From assembly GCF_947500045.1 (NCBI RefSeq), contig NZ_CANMQQ010000010.1, positions 112,656-176,655 of the forward strand: a DNA stretch of 64,000 nucleotides, read 5' to 3'. Shown here one piece after another: positions 17,464 through 25,923 of this stretch. The DNA is from an uncultured Ruegeria sp. (lineage in GTDB: Bacteria; Pseudomonadota; Alphaproteobacteria; Rhodobacterales; Rhodobacteraceae). A program made the translations under genes and the position numbers. Under the pieces are notes generated by a model. That model ran no database searches. It was not told the DNA's origin and saw only the letters and a list, made by a program, of their open reading frames with translations. Every line of letters begins with the position of its first letter. Position 1 is the first letter of the stretch.

Positions 17464-17895
17464 ATGACCACTTTGGAAACCGTCACGAGCGAAATCGTCG
17501 ATCTGCATGATTTTTTCACTGAATGGTTCAACGGGACAGCGGATCGTGATCAGCTTGGCCCTCAGTTCTTGTCGCGCCTGGATGAAAACGTCGTGTTCAT
17601 CCCACCAGAAGGTCACATCCTGACCGGTGAGATGCTGAAAGTCGGTTTCGACAGAGGCTTTGGGACGAACAAGGATTTCCGTATTCAGATTCGCGATGTG
17701 ACCGTCCGACAGGAACTCGGGGATCTGGTGATGGCCACCTATACCGAATGGCAGGTGGGTGCCACGCAATCCGAGCACAAGAATGCCCGCGTCACCAGCG
17801 TCTTGTTGAAGATGACCAGCCCCGTCACTTGGCTGCACATCCAGGAAACCTGGCTGCCTGACAGCGTGCGCGATGCTGGCTCTTTTGATTTTTGA
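17464..17895 (+). CDS. NTF2-like protein B
   Basis: A 143-residue cytoplasmic protein with the NTF2-like layout: a helical start (EIVDLHDFFTEWFNGTADRD), an acidic pocket strand (ENVVFIPPEGHILTGEMLKVGF) and a closing sheet (TWLHIQETWLP). AGGAGATGG lies upstream of the ATG. It follows protein A after 66 bases and precedes protein C after 27. Similar small proteins occur in operons with reductases and glutathione transferases. No catalytic motif allows a reaction to be named. Confidence 0.68.
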   Translation: MTTLETVTSEIVDLHDFFTEWFNGTADRDQLGPQFLSRLDENVVFIPPEGHILTGEMLKVGFDRGFGTNKDFRIQIRDVTVRQELGDLVMATYTEWQVGATQSEHKNARVTSVLLKMTSPVTWLHIQETWLPDSVRDAGSFDF

Positions 17896-17922
17896 TCACT
17901 CACCAAAAGGACCCGCTTAAAC

Positions 17923-18309
17923 ATGACCCAACATATTGCAAAACGCCCCCGCGACATCGCTGATTGTGTCAGCGCTTATCTTCAAGATGGTGATCTTGAG
18001 GGCATCACATCGCTCTTTCACCCTGACTGCCAAATCTATTTTCCACCTGACCAACCACCACTCACGGGGATAGAAGGCGCGCGGAAGGCCTTTGAAGGCT
18101 TCCTGGGCCTGAAGCCAGAGATCAAAAGCGATGTGTTCTGCGAGGTGATCAATGGAGATGTGGCCATGTTGCGCGCCAACTGGAGGGTAATCGGGCCTGA
18201 TGGGACGATCATGGCTGAAGGACAGTCCATGGAAGTTGCCAAAAAACTGGAAAATGGAGGCTGGGGCTACTTGATCGACTGCCCGAACGGCCCGCCCACA
18301 GTTTCCTGA
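17923..18309 (+). CDS. NTF2-like (SnoaL) protein C
   Basis: A 128-residue SnoaL-type protein: IADCVSAYLQDGDLEGITSLFHPDCQIYFPP is the typical start, with the conserved FHPDC turn, and EGARKAFEGFLGLKP is the pocket helix. AAAAGGA precedes the ATG. It is the third of three adjacent NTF2-fold genes between a barrel oxygenase-like gene and a split-barrel flavoprotein gene. Ketosteroid isomerase-like or limonene epoxide hydrolase-like activities are known for the fold; which, if any, applies is open. Confidence 0.72.
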   Translation: MTQHIAKRPRDIADCVSAYLQDGDLEGITSLFHPDCQIYFPPDQPPLTGIEGARKAFEGFLGLKPEIKSDVFCEVINGDVAMLRANWRVIGPDGTIMAEGQSMEVAKKLENGGWGYLIDCPNGPPTVS

Positions 18310-18333
18310 TCCACGCAAGCCCAGAGGTTTCCC

Positions 18334-19284
18334 ATGACCAACAAGCATTTCCACTCTGGTGAACTACGCCTGCAAAACCAAGCCGGTATGCGCGCTAAAA
18401 TCGATGTGATGACGCAGCATCTGATGCGTGACTTCATGCCGGATCAGCATCGTGAGTTTTTTGAGGATCTGGAATACATCTTTCTGGGAACCATTGATCA
18501 ACAGGGTCTATCGCACGCCTCCATCGTCACCGGGTCAGTTGGGTTTGCTTCCTCTCCGGACCCCAAGACGCTGATTGTCAGAACGGGTCCTCGCCAAGAC
18601 ATTCGCGCATTTGATGCACTCGACATCGGCCAACCTGTCGGTGTCTTGGGGCTCGATCTGGCGAACCGTCGTCGCAATCGGATGCATGGTCGAGTTTTCG
18701 CTATGGACGAGATGTCGATCAGCATTACCGTTGTACAGAGCTACGGCAATTGCCCAAAATACATCAACCTCCGGGAAATAGCTCAGCGTATTCAATCATC
18801 CGGGCCAATAGAGACAACGCAATATGCAAGTTTGTCGCTCCACGATTATGACCTGATCACAAACGCCGACACGTTTTTTATCGCTTCGTATGTGCGGGAT
18901 GGGTCAGACGCGCCTTATGAGGGTGTCGATGTGAACCATCGCGGCGGTCAACCCGGGTTTGTTTCGGTGGATGGTTCGTCTCAAATCACGATCCCCGACT
19001 ACAAGGGCAATGACCTTTACAACACCTTCGGCAATCTCCTTCTGAACCCGCAGGCGGCGCTGCTATTCGTGGATTTCGAGACCGGGGATCAGCTGCATGT
19101 TCAAGGGACCGCTAGCCTCATTGAGGACGCAGATGAGGTCTCACGTTTTCCCGGCGCACAAAAGCTTCTGCGTATCGAAATAACCGATGTCATACGAAAA
19201 ATCGCTAGCACCGCACTTCGTTGGCGGTTCATCGAAGCATCGCCGGTTAGCCCGGAACTCAAGTCACAACCCGAGAAGGACTGA
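18334..19284 (+). CDS. Pyridoxamine 5'-phosphate oxidase-like flavin protein
   Basis: A 316-residue protein with two split-barrel FMN-binding halves. The first half has FEDLEYIFLGTIDQQGLSHASIVTG near residue 46, and SYGNCPKYINLR near 146 is the conserved cysteine loop of this PPOx-like subfamily. The second half begins near 180 and repeats the barrel (ADTFFIASYVRDG, FVSVDGSSQITIPDYKGNDLYNT). Such proteins are FMN or F420 reductases rather than vitamin B6 enzymes. It sits between the NTF2-like genes and an NmrA-like reductase, with four bases to the next gene, so translational coupling is likely. A reductase role in xenobiotic or quinone handling is inferred. Confidence 0.78.
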   Translation: MTNKHFHSGELRLQNQAGMRAKIDVMTQHLMRDFMPDQHREFFEDLEYIFLGTIDQQGLSHASIVTGSVGFASSPDPKTLIVRTGPRQDIRAFDALDIGQPVGVLGLDLANRRRNRMHGRVFAMDEMSISITVVQSYGNCPKYINLREIAQRIQSSGPIETTQYASLSLHDYDLITNADTFFIASYVRDGSDAPYEGVDVNHRGGQPGFVSVDGSSQITIPDYKGNDLYNTFGNLLLNPQAALLFVDFETGDQLHVQGTASLIEDADEVSRFPGAQKLLRIEITDVIRKIASTALRWRFIEASPVSPELKSQPEKD

Positions 19285-19288
19285 TCCC

Positions 19289-20185
19289 ATGACACTCAGG
19301 ATTCTTGCCTATGGTGCAAATGGTGCACAGATGACGGCCGGCACGCAGGCGCTGGTCGACGCGGGTCACCATGTGCGGGCTTTTACCCGCTCCTCGAATG
19401 GCGCAGAGCGCTGGCAAGCCGCAGGCGTTGATGTTGTCACAGGTGATATGAGTGATCTGGGCGCCTTGCGTCGCGCAAGCGAGGGGCAGGATGCTTTATT
19501 CCTGCACGTACCGCTCATCACAGACCCGAACGATGATCGCAATCTATACGGTATGAATGCCCTGGAAGCCGCGAGAGAAGCGGGCATTAAGCGGGTTGTT
19601 TGGAACACGGGTGGACCGATCATGGACCCATCGTCGGAGACTGATACCGGCGCCGTAGTCCTGCGTGCCTTGCAGGAAGGCGACTTTTCATTCCTTGGGC
19701 TGGTGCCGGTCACTTACATGGAGAACCTGCTTGGACCTTGGACCGTAGAGGGCTTGGCGGAGGGCAAGCTGTCATATCCAACGCCCAGCCGTTTCAAGAT
19801 GCAATGGGGCGCAGCAGCCGATTTTGGTCGCGTCGCGGACAAAGCGTTCCAAGGCGATCTTCCGAATGAAGTTTTGCCTCTAGGAGGACCTGCGGCCCTA
19901 GATGGCGACGAACTCGCCGGTATCATGGGGGAGGTGCTGGGGCATAGCCTTGCTTACGATGTCATGACGGCACCAGAGTTCGAGCGTCAGCTTGGCGCAC
20001 TGGCCGGACCTCATGTCGCGGAAATGATCGCGGGCATGTACGGCGGTGTGCAGGCCAACCCAGATCAATTTCAGCCCGGTTTTCTGGCCGATCCATCGCA
20101 CATTGAAACGCGTTTCAATCTGAAACTGACATCTTTTGCGGACTGGGTGTCAGATCATCGCAACCACTTCATCCAACAAGGATAA
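19289..20185 (+). CDS. NmrA-like NAD(P)-binding oxidoreductase
   Basis: A 298-residue atypical short-chain dehydrogenase of the NmrA/HSCARG kind. The Rossmann start is LRILAYGANGAQMTAGTQALVDAGHHVRAFTRS (nucleotide-binding GANGAQ near residue 8), followed by GVDVVTGDMSDLGALRRA. The usual SDR catalytic tyrosine motif is replaced as in NmrA proteins, which act as quinone reductases or redox sensors. AAGGA precedes the ATG at 19289, four bases after the flavoprotein stop. With the adjacent flavoprotein and glutathione transferase, a quinone or electrophile defence role is plausible. Confidence 0.8.
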   Translation: MTLRILAYGANGAQMTAGTQALVDAGHHVRAFTRSSNGAERWQAAGVDVVTGDMSDLGALRRASEGQDALFLHVPLITDPNDDRNLYGMNALEAAREAGIKRVVWNTGGPIMDPSSETDTGAVVLRALQEGDFSFLGLVPVTYMENLLGPWTVEGLAEGKLSYPTPSRFKMQWGAAADFGRVADKAFQGDLPNEVLPLGGPAALDGDELAGIMGEVLGHSLAYDVMTAPEFERQLGALAGPHVAEMIAGMYGGVQANPDQFQPGFLADPSHIETRFNLKLTSFADWVSDHRNHFIQQG

Positions 20186-20189
20186 TCTC

Positions 20190-20813
20190 ATGAAGCTCTA
20201 CACACACCCTTTGTCTGGACACGCCCATCGTGCAACTGCCATGCTTTCGCTACTGAACGTTGATCATGAGGTGGTCCTGATGGATCTCCAAAGCGGGGCG
20301 CACAAGCAACCGGACTATCTGAAAATCAGCCCTTTGGGTCAGGTGCCCGCGCTGGTGGATGGAGATCTGGTTCTGCGGGATTCCACCTCGATCCTGACTT
20401 ATCTAGCGATGGAACACGACGCCGAGCGCACTTGGCTACCAGCGGACGCGGCCGTTGCAGCGCAGGTTCAGGAATGGCTGACCACCAGTGTCAAAGAAGT
20501 ATTCGAGGGCCCGTGTGGTGCACGCATCTCCAAATTCTTCGGCGCGCCGATCGACTATGACGGGGCAGTCGAGAAAACCCATACCCTGATGAATACTTTG
20601 TTTGAGCCGCATCTGGCTCAGAACGACTGGCTCGTCGGTACCACCCCGACCATCGCGGATGTGGCCAACTACGGTTACATCTCTGCGGTTGAGGAAGCAG
20701 GTGTATCGCTGGTTGACTATCCGAATGTCCGCGCATGGCTTGCTCGGATCGAAGCTTTGGACGGGTTTCCGAAAATCCAGTCCGTCGCCGAAATTATGGG
20801 TTCAGCCGCTTGA
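20190..20813 (+). CDS. Glutathione S-transferase
   Basis: A 207-residue glutathione transferase. The thioredoxin-like domain (about 1-78) begins MKLYTHPLSGHAHRATAML, with the serine/proline start of the active site; SPLGQVPALVDGDLVLRDSTSIL contains the cis-proline and the glutathione-binding DS pair. The C-terminal helical domain follows, with WLVGTTPTIADVANYG as the conserved N-capping box. AAGGA stands before ATG 20190. It conjugates glutathione to electrophiles or acts as a glutathione peroxidase or reductase. It is four bases after the NmrA-like gene and 27 before a DsbA-type gene, inside the LysR-linked operon. Confidence 0.88.
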   Translation: MKLYTHPLSGHAHRATAMLSLLNVDHEVVLMDLQSGAHKQPDYLKISPLGQVPALVDGDLVLRDSTSILTYLAMEHDAERTWLPADAAVAAQVQEWLTTSVKEVFEGPCGARISKFFGAPIDYDGAVEKTHTLMNTLFEPHLAQNDWLVGTTPTIADVANYGYISAVEEAGVSLVDYPNVRAWLARIEALDGFPKIQSVAEIMGSAA

Positions 20814-20840
20814 ATCTGTCCCGGAGCAAAGGACTTTTAC

Positions 20841-21503
20841 ATGAGCAAGATCAAGATCATTTACGGACATGACACTCTGTGCGGATGGTGCTTTGGCTTT
20901 ACGCCGACGCTTGATGCTTTCGTGAAATCGCATCCTGATGTCGAAATCGATATCGTTCCCGGCGGTCTGGTCAAAGGGGACCGGGTTGGAAGCTACGCTG
21001 ATATGGCAGACTACATTGCCGAGGCAGAGACCAAAATGACCCGCGTAACAGGGCGAGCAATCGGTCAGCCGTTCCGCGATATGTTGCAACGAGAGAACGC
21101 GCCTCTCAGCATCTCGGCTCCGCCCAGCCACGCCATTTTGCAAATGAAGGACCGGGCCCCGGACCGGGCATTGGAATTTGCACATGTCTTGCAAGACGAG
21201 CACTTCCTGAATGGAAAGGATCTAAACGTCGCTGCGACATATGACGAGATATGTGAGGCTCACGATTTCCCCAAACTTGACACTTACGCGATCGTTGTTG
21301 CCACAGAGGAAACGCCTGTCGTCGCTGAGAGCTATGCCTTTTCCTCGTCGTTTGGAATTCAGTCTTACCCGACGATCCTCATCCTCTCTGAGGAAGACAC
21401 GTTGCTTGGACAGATCAACTCTGAATATGAACCAGAGGCATTCCGGGTGCGGTTCGAGCAGATCATTGAAGCGGCAACGGGCGACAAAGCCCACGCCATC
21501 TAG
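20841..21503 (+). CDS. DsbA/FrnE-like thioredoxin-fold oxidoreductase
   Basis: A 220-residue cytoplasmic protein with a thioredoxin fold and a CGWC redox motif near residue 14 (IYGHDTLCGWCFGFTPTL). The helical insertion follows, and the cis-proline strand reads SFGIQSYPTILIL near residue 170. This matches the FrnE-like part of the DsbA family, which handles disulfides or glutathione adducts under oxidative stress. GGAG precedes the ATG. It is the last gene of the operon that starts at 16698, and a strong hairpin follows it. The redox partner is unknown. Confidence 0.8.
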   Translation: MSKIKIIYGHDTLCGWCFGFTPTLDAFVKSHPDVEIDIVPGGLVKGDRVGSYADMADYIAEAETKMTRVTGRAIGQPFRDMLQRENAPLSISAPPSHAILQMKDRAPDRALEFAHVLQDEHFLNGKDLNVAATYDEICEAHDFPKLDTYAIVVATEETPVVAESYAFSSSFGIQSYPTILILSEEDTLLGQINSEYEPEAFRVRFEQIIEAATGDKAHAI

Positions 21504-21531
21504 AGCTAAAATCTTCAATCAACAGTATGTT

Positions 21532-21570
21532 GATCTTTGTCGTGGCCATTTTTATTGGCCACGACAGATC
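21532..21570. terminator. Likely bidirectional terminator
   Basis: GTCGTGGCCA, a T-rich 7-base loop and TGGCCACGAC form a perfect 10-bp stem, extended by GATCT/AGATC across a two-base bulge. It lies between two convergent transcription units, the detoxification operon and the mde-type operon, where a shared terminator is expected. The T-run after the stem is weak. Confidence 0.55.
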
Positions 21571-21628
21571 TGCTTTTGCAAATGTGCCCGGTAAGAGAAC
21601 CGCGATCACTCAAAGGACAACGGGCCTA

Positions 21629-24010
21629 TCACATTGCAGCGTGAATTCGGATATGACGACCTTGCGTCAATCCTTGCACCTTCTCCACAATCGAGCGGGC
21701 ATCAATCCCGTGATGCTTGTAGAGATCGCCAATGGTACCGGTTTGGCCAAAATGCTCGACCCCGAGCGAGATCGTCTGGTGTCCGGCGACACCCCCAAGC
21801 CATGCGAGAGTGGCCGGGTGGCCGTCGATGGCGGTGACAATCTTGCAATGAGGTGGAAGATCGCCCATCAAGGCTTCGGCATGGGATCGGGCATGCGCGA
21901 TGCCACGTGAACGGGCCCGCTGCGCCGCCGTCCATCCGGCATTGAGGCGGTCGGCGGACGTGACGGCCAGCACACCCACGTCGCGGCGGCCCTCACCGAT
22001 GATACCCGCCGCTTTTATTGCTTCAGAAGCCACCGCCCCCTGATAAGCGATGACAACGTCGCAATTGGGCCCCGGCTTGCGCAACCAGTAGGCCCCATCG
22101 ATGGCCCCCTGTCGGAATGCGTCATCGTGCCGTTTTCCAGGCTGTTCGATAGGGTTGGTGGTCAGGCGTAGATAGACGCTGCCACCGGTTTCGTCGCGCA
22201 GCCATGTCCGTTCATCCGGATCACCTTCGCCGTCCCGCTGCATGTAGTCGAATGCCCATTCCATGATCACCGCCAGCTCATCAGCAAAGCCCGGTTCGAA
22301 TGCTGCAAGACCGTCCTGGCTCATTCCGATCAGCGGCGTGCCGATGGATTGGTGCGCACCGCCTTCGGGCGCAAGCGTTACGCCCGATGGCGTGCCCACG
22401 ATCATGAACCGCGCATCCTGATAGCAGGCATAGTTCATCGCATCGAGGCCACGGCACACGAATGGGTCGTAAACCGTGCCGATGGGCAGAAGACGCTTGC
22501 CAAAGAGCGAGTGGGACAGGCCTGCAGCGCCCAACAGCAGGAACAGGTTCATTTCAGCGATGCCAAGTTCGATATGCTGTCCTTCTGGCGAAAACGCCCA
22601 TTTTGCTGTCGATGGAATACGGTGTTCAATGAAGGCATCAGCCTGTTCGGATCGGGCGAAGAGCTTTCGCCGGTTAACCCAGGAGGCAAGGCCCGTGGTG
22701 CCGGTCACGTCGGGTGATGTGGTGACGATGCGCGCCGCAAGTTCGCTGTCGCCTTTGGACAGATCATCAAGAATCTTGCCAAAGGCCGCCTGGGTCGAGA
22801 TTTCGCGATCACTGCTGAACTCGACGGCAGGAACCGGCACTTTCGCATCGCTGAACCTGCGCGGTCCATCCGCGAAGAACGGAACGGTCTTCAGGAATCG
22901 CTCCAGCTCGGCAACATTATCCACCCCAGCGAACCGCTCCCATTCCTGACCTTCGGTGACACCCATGTGCTTTTGCCATTCGGCAAACTGGGTCTTGTTC
23001 ATCAGCCCGCCGTGATTGTCCTTATGGCCTGCGATGGGTGTGCCCCAACCTTTGACAGTGTAGGCCAGAAAACAGGTCGGGCGGTCGTGGTCGACGGCGT
23101 CGAACGTATCGGCCATGGTCTCAACGCAGTTGCCGCCGAGGTTCTCCATAAGTGCCGCCAGTTCGTCATCGCTGCGCCGATCTATGAGCGCTGTCACATC
23201 GCCTTGATCCCCCAGATCATCCATGAGCCGCTTGCGCCAGACGGAACCGCCCATGAAGGTCAGTGCGGAATACTCCTGATTGGGGCAATCGTCGATCCAG
23301 TCACGAAGTTTCTCGCCACCCGGTTCCTCAAATGCAGCTCTTTGCAATGCGCCGTGCTTGACGCGAACGACGTCCCAGCCAAAAGCGTCAAAGATTTTTT
23401 CGATGCGCTCAAACAGGCCCTCACGCACAATCCCGTCGAGCGATTGCCGGTTGTAATCAATGATCCACCAGGTGTTGCGCAGGTCGTTTTTCCAACCTTC
23501 CTGCAAGGCCTCGTAGATGTTGCCTTCGTCTAATTCCGCATCGCCAACAAGCGCCACCATGCGGCCCATAGGGGCACCTTTGCCCCAATCTTTTGCGGCG
23601 ATGTAGTCCTGAATAATCGATGCGAAGGAAGTAATTGCAACGCCCAGACCCACTGATCCAGTGGAGAAATCAACGTCGTCGATATCCTTGGTTCGTGAAG
23701 GGTAGCTTTGCACACCGCCCAGACCCCGGAAATCCTCCAGTTTTTCGCGGGTCTGATTGCCCATCAGGTATTGGGCTGCATGGAAAACGGGTGAGGCATG
23801 AGGCTTGACAGCCACCCGGTCTTCGGGTCGCAGCGTGGAGAAGTAGAGCGCTGTCATGATCGACACCATCGAGGCAGATGATGCCTGATGCCCGCCGATC
23901 TTGATCCCGTCCACCTTGGGGCGGACGTGGTTCGCGTGATGGATCATCCAGTGCGAATGCCACAGCAAGAGCTGTTCAACGGTTTTCAGATGCGTACGCG
24001 AAACGGACAT
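21629..24010 (-). CDS. mdeB: AceE/transketolase-like E1 enzyme, MdeB type
   Basis: A 793-residue thiamine diphosphate enzyme related to the homodimeric pyruvate dehydrogenase E1 (AceE) and transketolase. The N-terminal part has HASPVFHAAQYLMG and YPSRTKDIDDVDFSTGSVGLG, and the cofactor-binding LVGDAELDEGNIYEAL with the GDxxxxEG-N pattern is near residue 170. GHKDNHGGLMN is near 335. In Pseudomonas, mdeB encodes an E1-like 2-oxobutyrate dehydrogenase beside methionine gamma-lyase. The same neighbours occur here, so decarboxylation of 2-oxobutyrate from methionine is the best inference. ATG 24010 is chosen for its GGAGA site. No E2 or E3 partner gene is in the window. Plain transketolase is the alternative. 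Confidence 0.75.
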   Translation of the reverse strand: MSVSRTHLKTVEQLLLWHSHWMIHHANHVRPKVDGIKIGGHQASSASMVSIMTALYFSTLRPEDRVAVKPHASPVFHAAQYLMGNQTREKLEDFRGLGGVQSYPSRTKDIDDVDFSTGSVGLGVAITSFASIIQDYIAAKDWGKGAPMGRMVALVGDAELDEGNIYEALQEGWKNDLRNTWWIIDYNRQSLDGIVREGLFERIEKIFDAFGWDVVRVKHGALQRAAFEEPGGEKLRDWIDDCPNQEYSALTFMGGSVWRKRLMDDLGDQGDVTALIDRRSDDELAALMENLGGNCVETMADTFDAVDHDRPTCFLAYTVKGWGTPIAGHKDNHGGLMNKTQFAEWQKHMGVTEGQEWERFAGVDNVAELERFLKTVPFFADGPRRFSDAKVPVPAVEFSSDREISTQAAFGKILDDLSKGDSELAARIVTTSPDVTGTTGLASWVNRRKLFARSEQADAFIEHRIPSTAKWAFSPEGQHIELGIAEMNLFLLLGAAGLSHSLFGKRLLPIGTVYDPFVCRGLDAMNYACYQDARFMIVGTPSGVTLAPEGGAHQSIGTPLIGMSQDGLAAFEPGFADELAVIMEWAFDYMQRDGEGDPDERTWLRDETGGSVYLRLTTNPIEQPGKRHDDAFRQGAIDGAYWLRKPGPNCDVVIAYQGAVASEAIKAAGIIGEGRRDVGVLAVTSADRLNAGWTAAQRARSRGIAHARSHAEALMGDLPPHCKIVTAIDGHPATLAWLGGVAGHQTISLGVEHFGQTGTIGDLYKHHGIDARSIVEKVQGLTQGRHIRIHAAM

Positions 24011-24033
24011 AGCAGGTCTCCCCAAGTCGGGTG

Positions 24034-24585
24034 TTAGTCTTCGATTTGTGTGGTGACGATCTCACCAGACAGCGCGACTGGATTGATGATCGTTTGTGCG
24101 TTGGGGCTGTGTTTGACGGCCTTGTTGTGCAGCTCTTCGAACTGTTCCGGGGTGCCGTCGCCTGTCACGTGGATCGTATAACGGATTTCCGGGAATCCCA
24201 CTGGTGCATTTGTGCCAAGACCCATGAAGCCGCGCAGATCCAGCGTGCCGTCAAAGTCGATCTTTACAGATTCCAGTTGAATGCCTTCCGCAGTGGCACC
24301 AGCTACAAACGCAACCATCATGCAGGAGCCAAGGCCAGACAGCAGCAGTTCCTGAGGGTTGGGCCCATGGTTGTTGCCCATAAGTTGACGCGGTTCATCC
24401 GCCTTCCAGGTAAAGGAGCGGCTGACTTTGTGTGGGCCAACCAACATCGGTTTGGTCGACGACCGGGCGCGGGTGCCGCTTTCCCAGTCGATCTCGATGC
24501 CGTAGCTCATCAGGCCCTCTTCGGGATCACCCGAAACTTCATTGACGAATTCGCTCAGGGCAGCGGTTGGGATAGAGTTGCGCAT
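24034..24585 (-). CDS. OsmC-family protein lacking one redox cysteine
   Basis: A 183-residue OsmC/Ohr-type protein, usually a thiol peroxidase acting on organic hydroperoxides as a dimer. GPNPQELLLSGLGSCMMVAFVAG near residue 95 carries the first conserved cysteine. The second cysteine, normally in a CPVxxT-like helix start, is replaced: the region reads KHSPNAQTIINPV. One-cysteine OsmC proteins may not run the standard cycle. Its ATG overlaps the stop of the upstream gamma-lyase gene by one base (TAATG). In this methionine-degrading unit it might deal with methanethiol-derived sulfur species, which is speculation. Confidence 0.8.
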   Translation of the reverse strand: MRNSIPTAALSEFVNEVSGDPEEGLMSYGIEIDWESGTRARSSTKPMLVGPHKVSRSFTWKADEPRQLMGNNHGPNPQELLLSGLGSCMMVAFVAGATAEGIQLESVKIDFDGTLDLRGFMGLGTNAPVGFPEIRYTIHVTGDGTPEQFEELHNKAVKHSPNAQTIINPVALSGEIVTTQIED

Positions 24586-25901
24586 TATGCAGCACCTTTC
24601 ATGGTAGAGATAGCGTTGAGAGCTTGGTCAAAGTCGGCGATCAGATCGTTTGCGTCCTCGATTCCGACAGACAGGCGGACGCAGCCGGGGTAGATGCCAA
24701 TATCTGCGCGTTGCCGCGCCGTCATAGTAGCCTGCGAAGAATTGAAGGGCAGGCTGATGAGGCTTTCAATTCCGCCAAGACTGGTTGCCTGTTTTGGTAG
24801 GCGCAGATGATCCATCAGGTCGAGAGCCGCTTGATCGCCACCCTTGACAAAGAAGGTGACGTTGCCCGTGCCCATCTTCATCAATTCCTTTGCACGCGCA
24901 TGATCTGGGTGACTGGGCAGCATCGGGTAAAGCACTTTTTCCACTGAAGGATGGGTTTCCAGGAACTCAGCCAACGCGGTCGCCGAGGCCTCGTGTGCCT
25001 TCATTCGAATGTCGAGCGTTTTGAGACCACGCTCCAGCAGGAAGCAGGCGTGTGGATCAAGCGAGCCGCCATAGTTCAGCAGGCGCGGCCAGATCATGTC
25101 CACCAGCTTGCGTGGGCCGCAAACGACGCCGGCAATAAGGTCCGAATGGCCGTTGAGGTACTTCGACGCTGAGTGCACCACCAGATCCACACCCAGTTCC
25201 AGCGGCTTCATGACGGGGGGCGGGGCGAATGTACTGTCAACGATCAGGCGCAGGTTATGGCGCTTGGCGATATCGACCAGGGCAGGGATGTCGACAACCT
25301 TCAGCACCGGATTGGTGATCACCTCGAAATAGAGGATCTGGGTGTTGGGTTGGATCGCCGCTTCGATGGCTTCAAGATCATAGCTGTCCACGAGAGTGGC
25401 CGACATGCCAAGCGACGGAAATTCCTGATTGAAGAGGTTGTATGTGCCACCATAAATATCGCTCGCCGCGACGACATGGGCACCTTTGTCAACAAGGGCC
25501 ATGACCGCTGCCGTGATGGCGGCCATGCCCGAGCTGAACACGATCGCGCTTTCGGCGCCTTCGAGCGTTGCGAGCTTTTCTTGCACTGCCCATTGCGATG
25601 GGTTTCCATAGCGGGTGTAGATGAAACGATCCCGGCCAAACCCTTCTTCGATAGACCCATAGGTTTCCTCGTGCAGGATGAAGGTCGAAGTCTGGTAGAT
25701 CGGTGTCCCTACGGCGCCGGTGCGGGGGTCGTCATGTGTGCCAGCATGAACCGCCTTGGTCGACATACCCATGCGGTCCATCGGATGCGCATCCAGAAAC
25801 GGTCCGGATTTCCGCGCGCGGTCCAGTTCGTTGATCCAACCGCCTGAATTGCGTGTCGCAGCTTGGCTGGTGGCATCGCCGTAAAGTGGTTTCTTAGTCA
25901 T
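24585..25901 (-). CDS. Cys/Met metabolism PLP enzyme, gamma-lyase-like
   Basis: A 438-residue pyridoxal phosphate enzyme of the cystathionine/methionine gamma-lyase family. The PLP lysine is in VHSASKYLNGHSDLIAGV near residue 235, and YTRYGNPSQWAVQEKLA and SSGMAAI are typical. The position of the methionine gamma-lyase cysteine reads IYGGTYNLF, glycine as in cystathionine enzymes, so it is not a standard MdeA. It also has about 40 extra residues at the N-terminus. It lies between the true mdeA-like gene (22 bases upstream) and osmC, so it works on the same pathway, perhaps on homocysteine, cystathionine or another sulfur amino acid. Confidence 0.82.
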   Translation of the reverse strand: MTKKPLYGDATSQAATRNSGGWINELDRARKSGPFLDAHPMDRMGMSTKAVHAGTHDDPRTGAVGTPIYQTSTFILHEETYGSIEEGFGRDRFIYTRYGNPSQWAVQEKLATLEGAESAIVFSSGMAAITAAVMALVDKGAHVVAASDIYGGTYNLFNQEFPSLGMSATLVDSYDLEAIEAAIQPNTQILYFEVITNPVLKVVDIPALVDIAKRHNLRLIVDSTFAPPPVMKPLELGVDLVVHSASKYLNGHSDLIAGVVCGPRKLVDMIWPRLLNYGGSLDPHACFLLERGLKTLDIRMKAHEASATALAEFLETHPSVEKVLYPMLPSHPDHARAKELMKMGTGNVTFFVKGGDQAALDLMDHLRLPKQATSLGGIESLISLPFNSSQATMTARQRADIGIYPGCVRLSVGIEDANDLIADFDQALNAISTMKGAA

Positions 25902-25923
25902 CTTATCCTCCAGTCAGGGCGGG

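Noticed and set aside
16975..17838. Long open frame on the complement, 287 codons
   Set aside because: It lies wholly opposite the NTF2-like genes, which have ribosome sites and family patterns; the reverse product has none.
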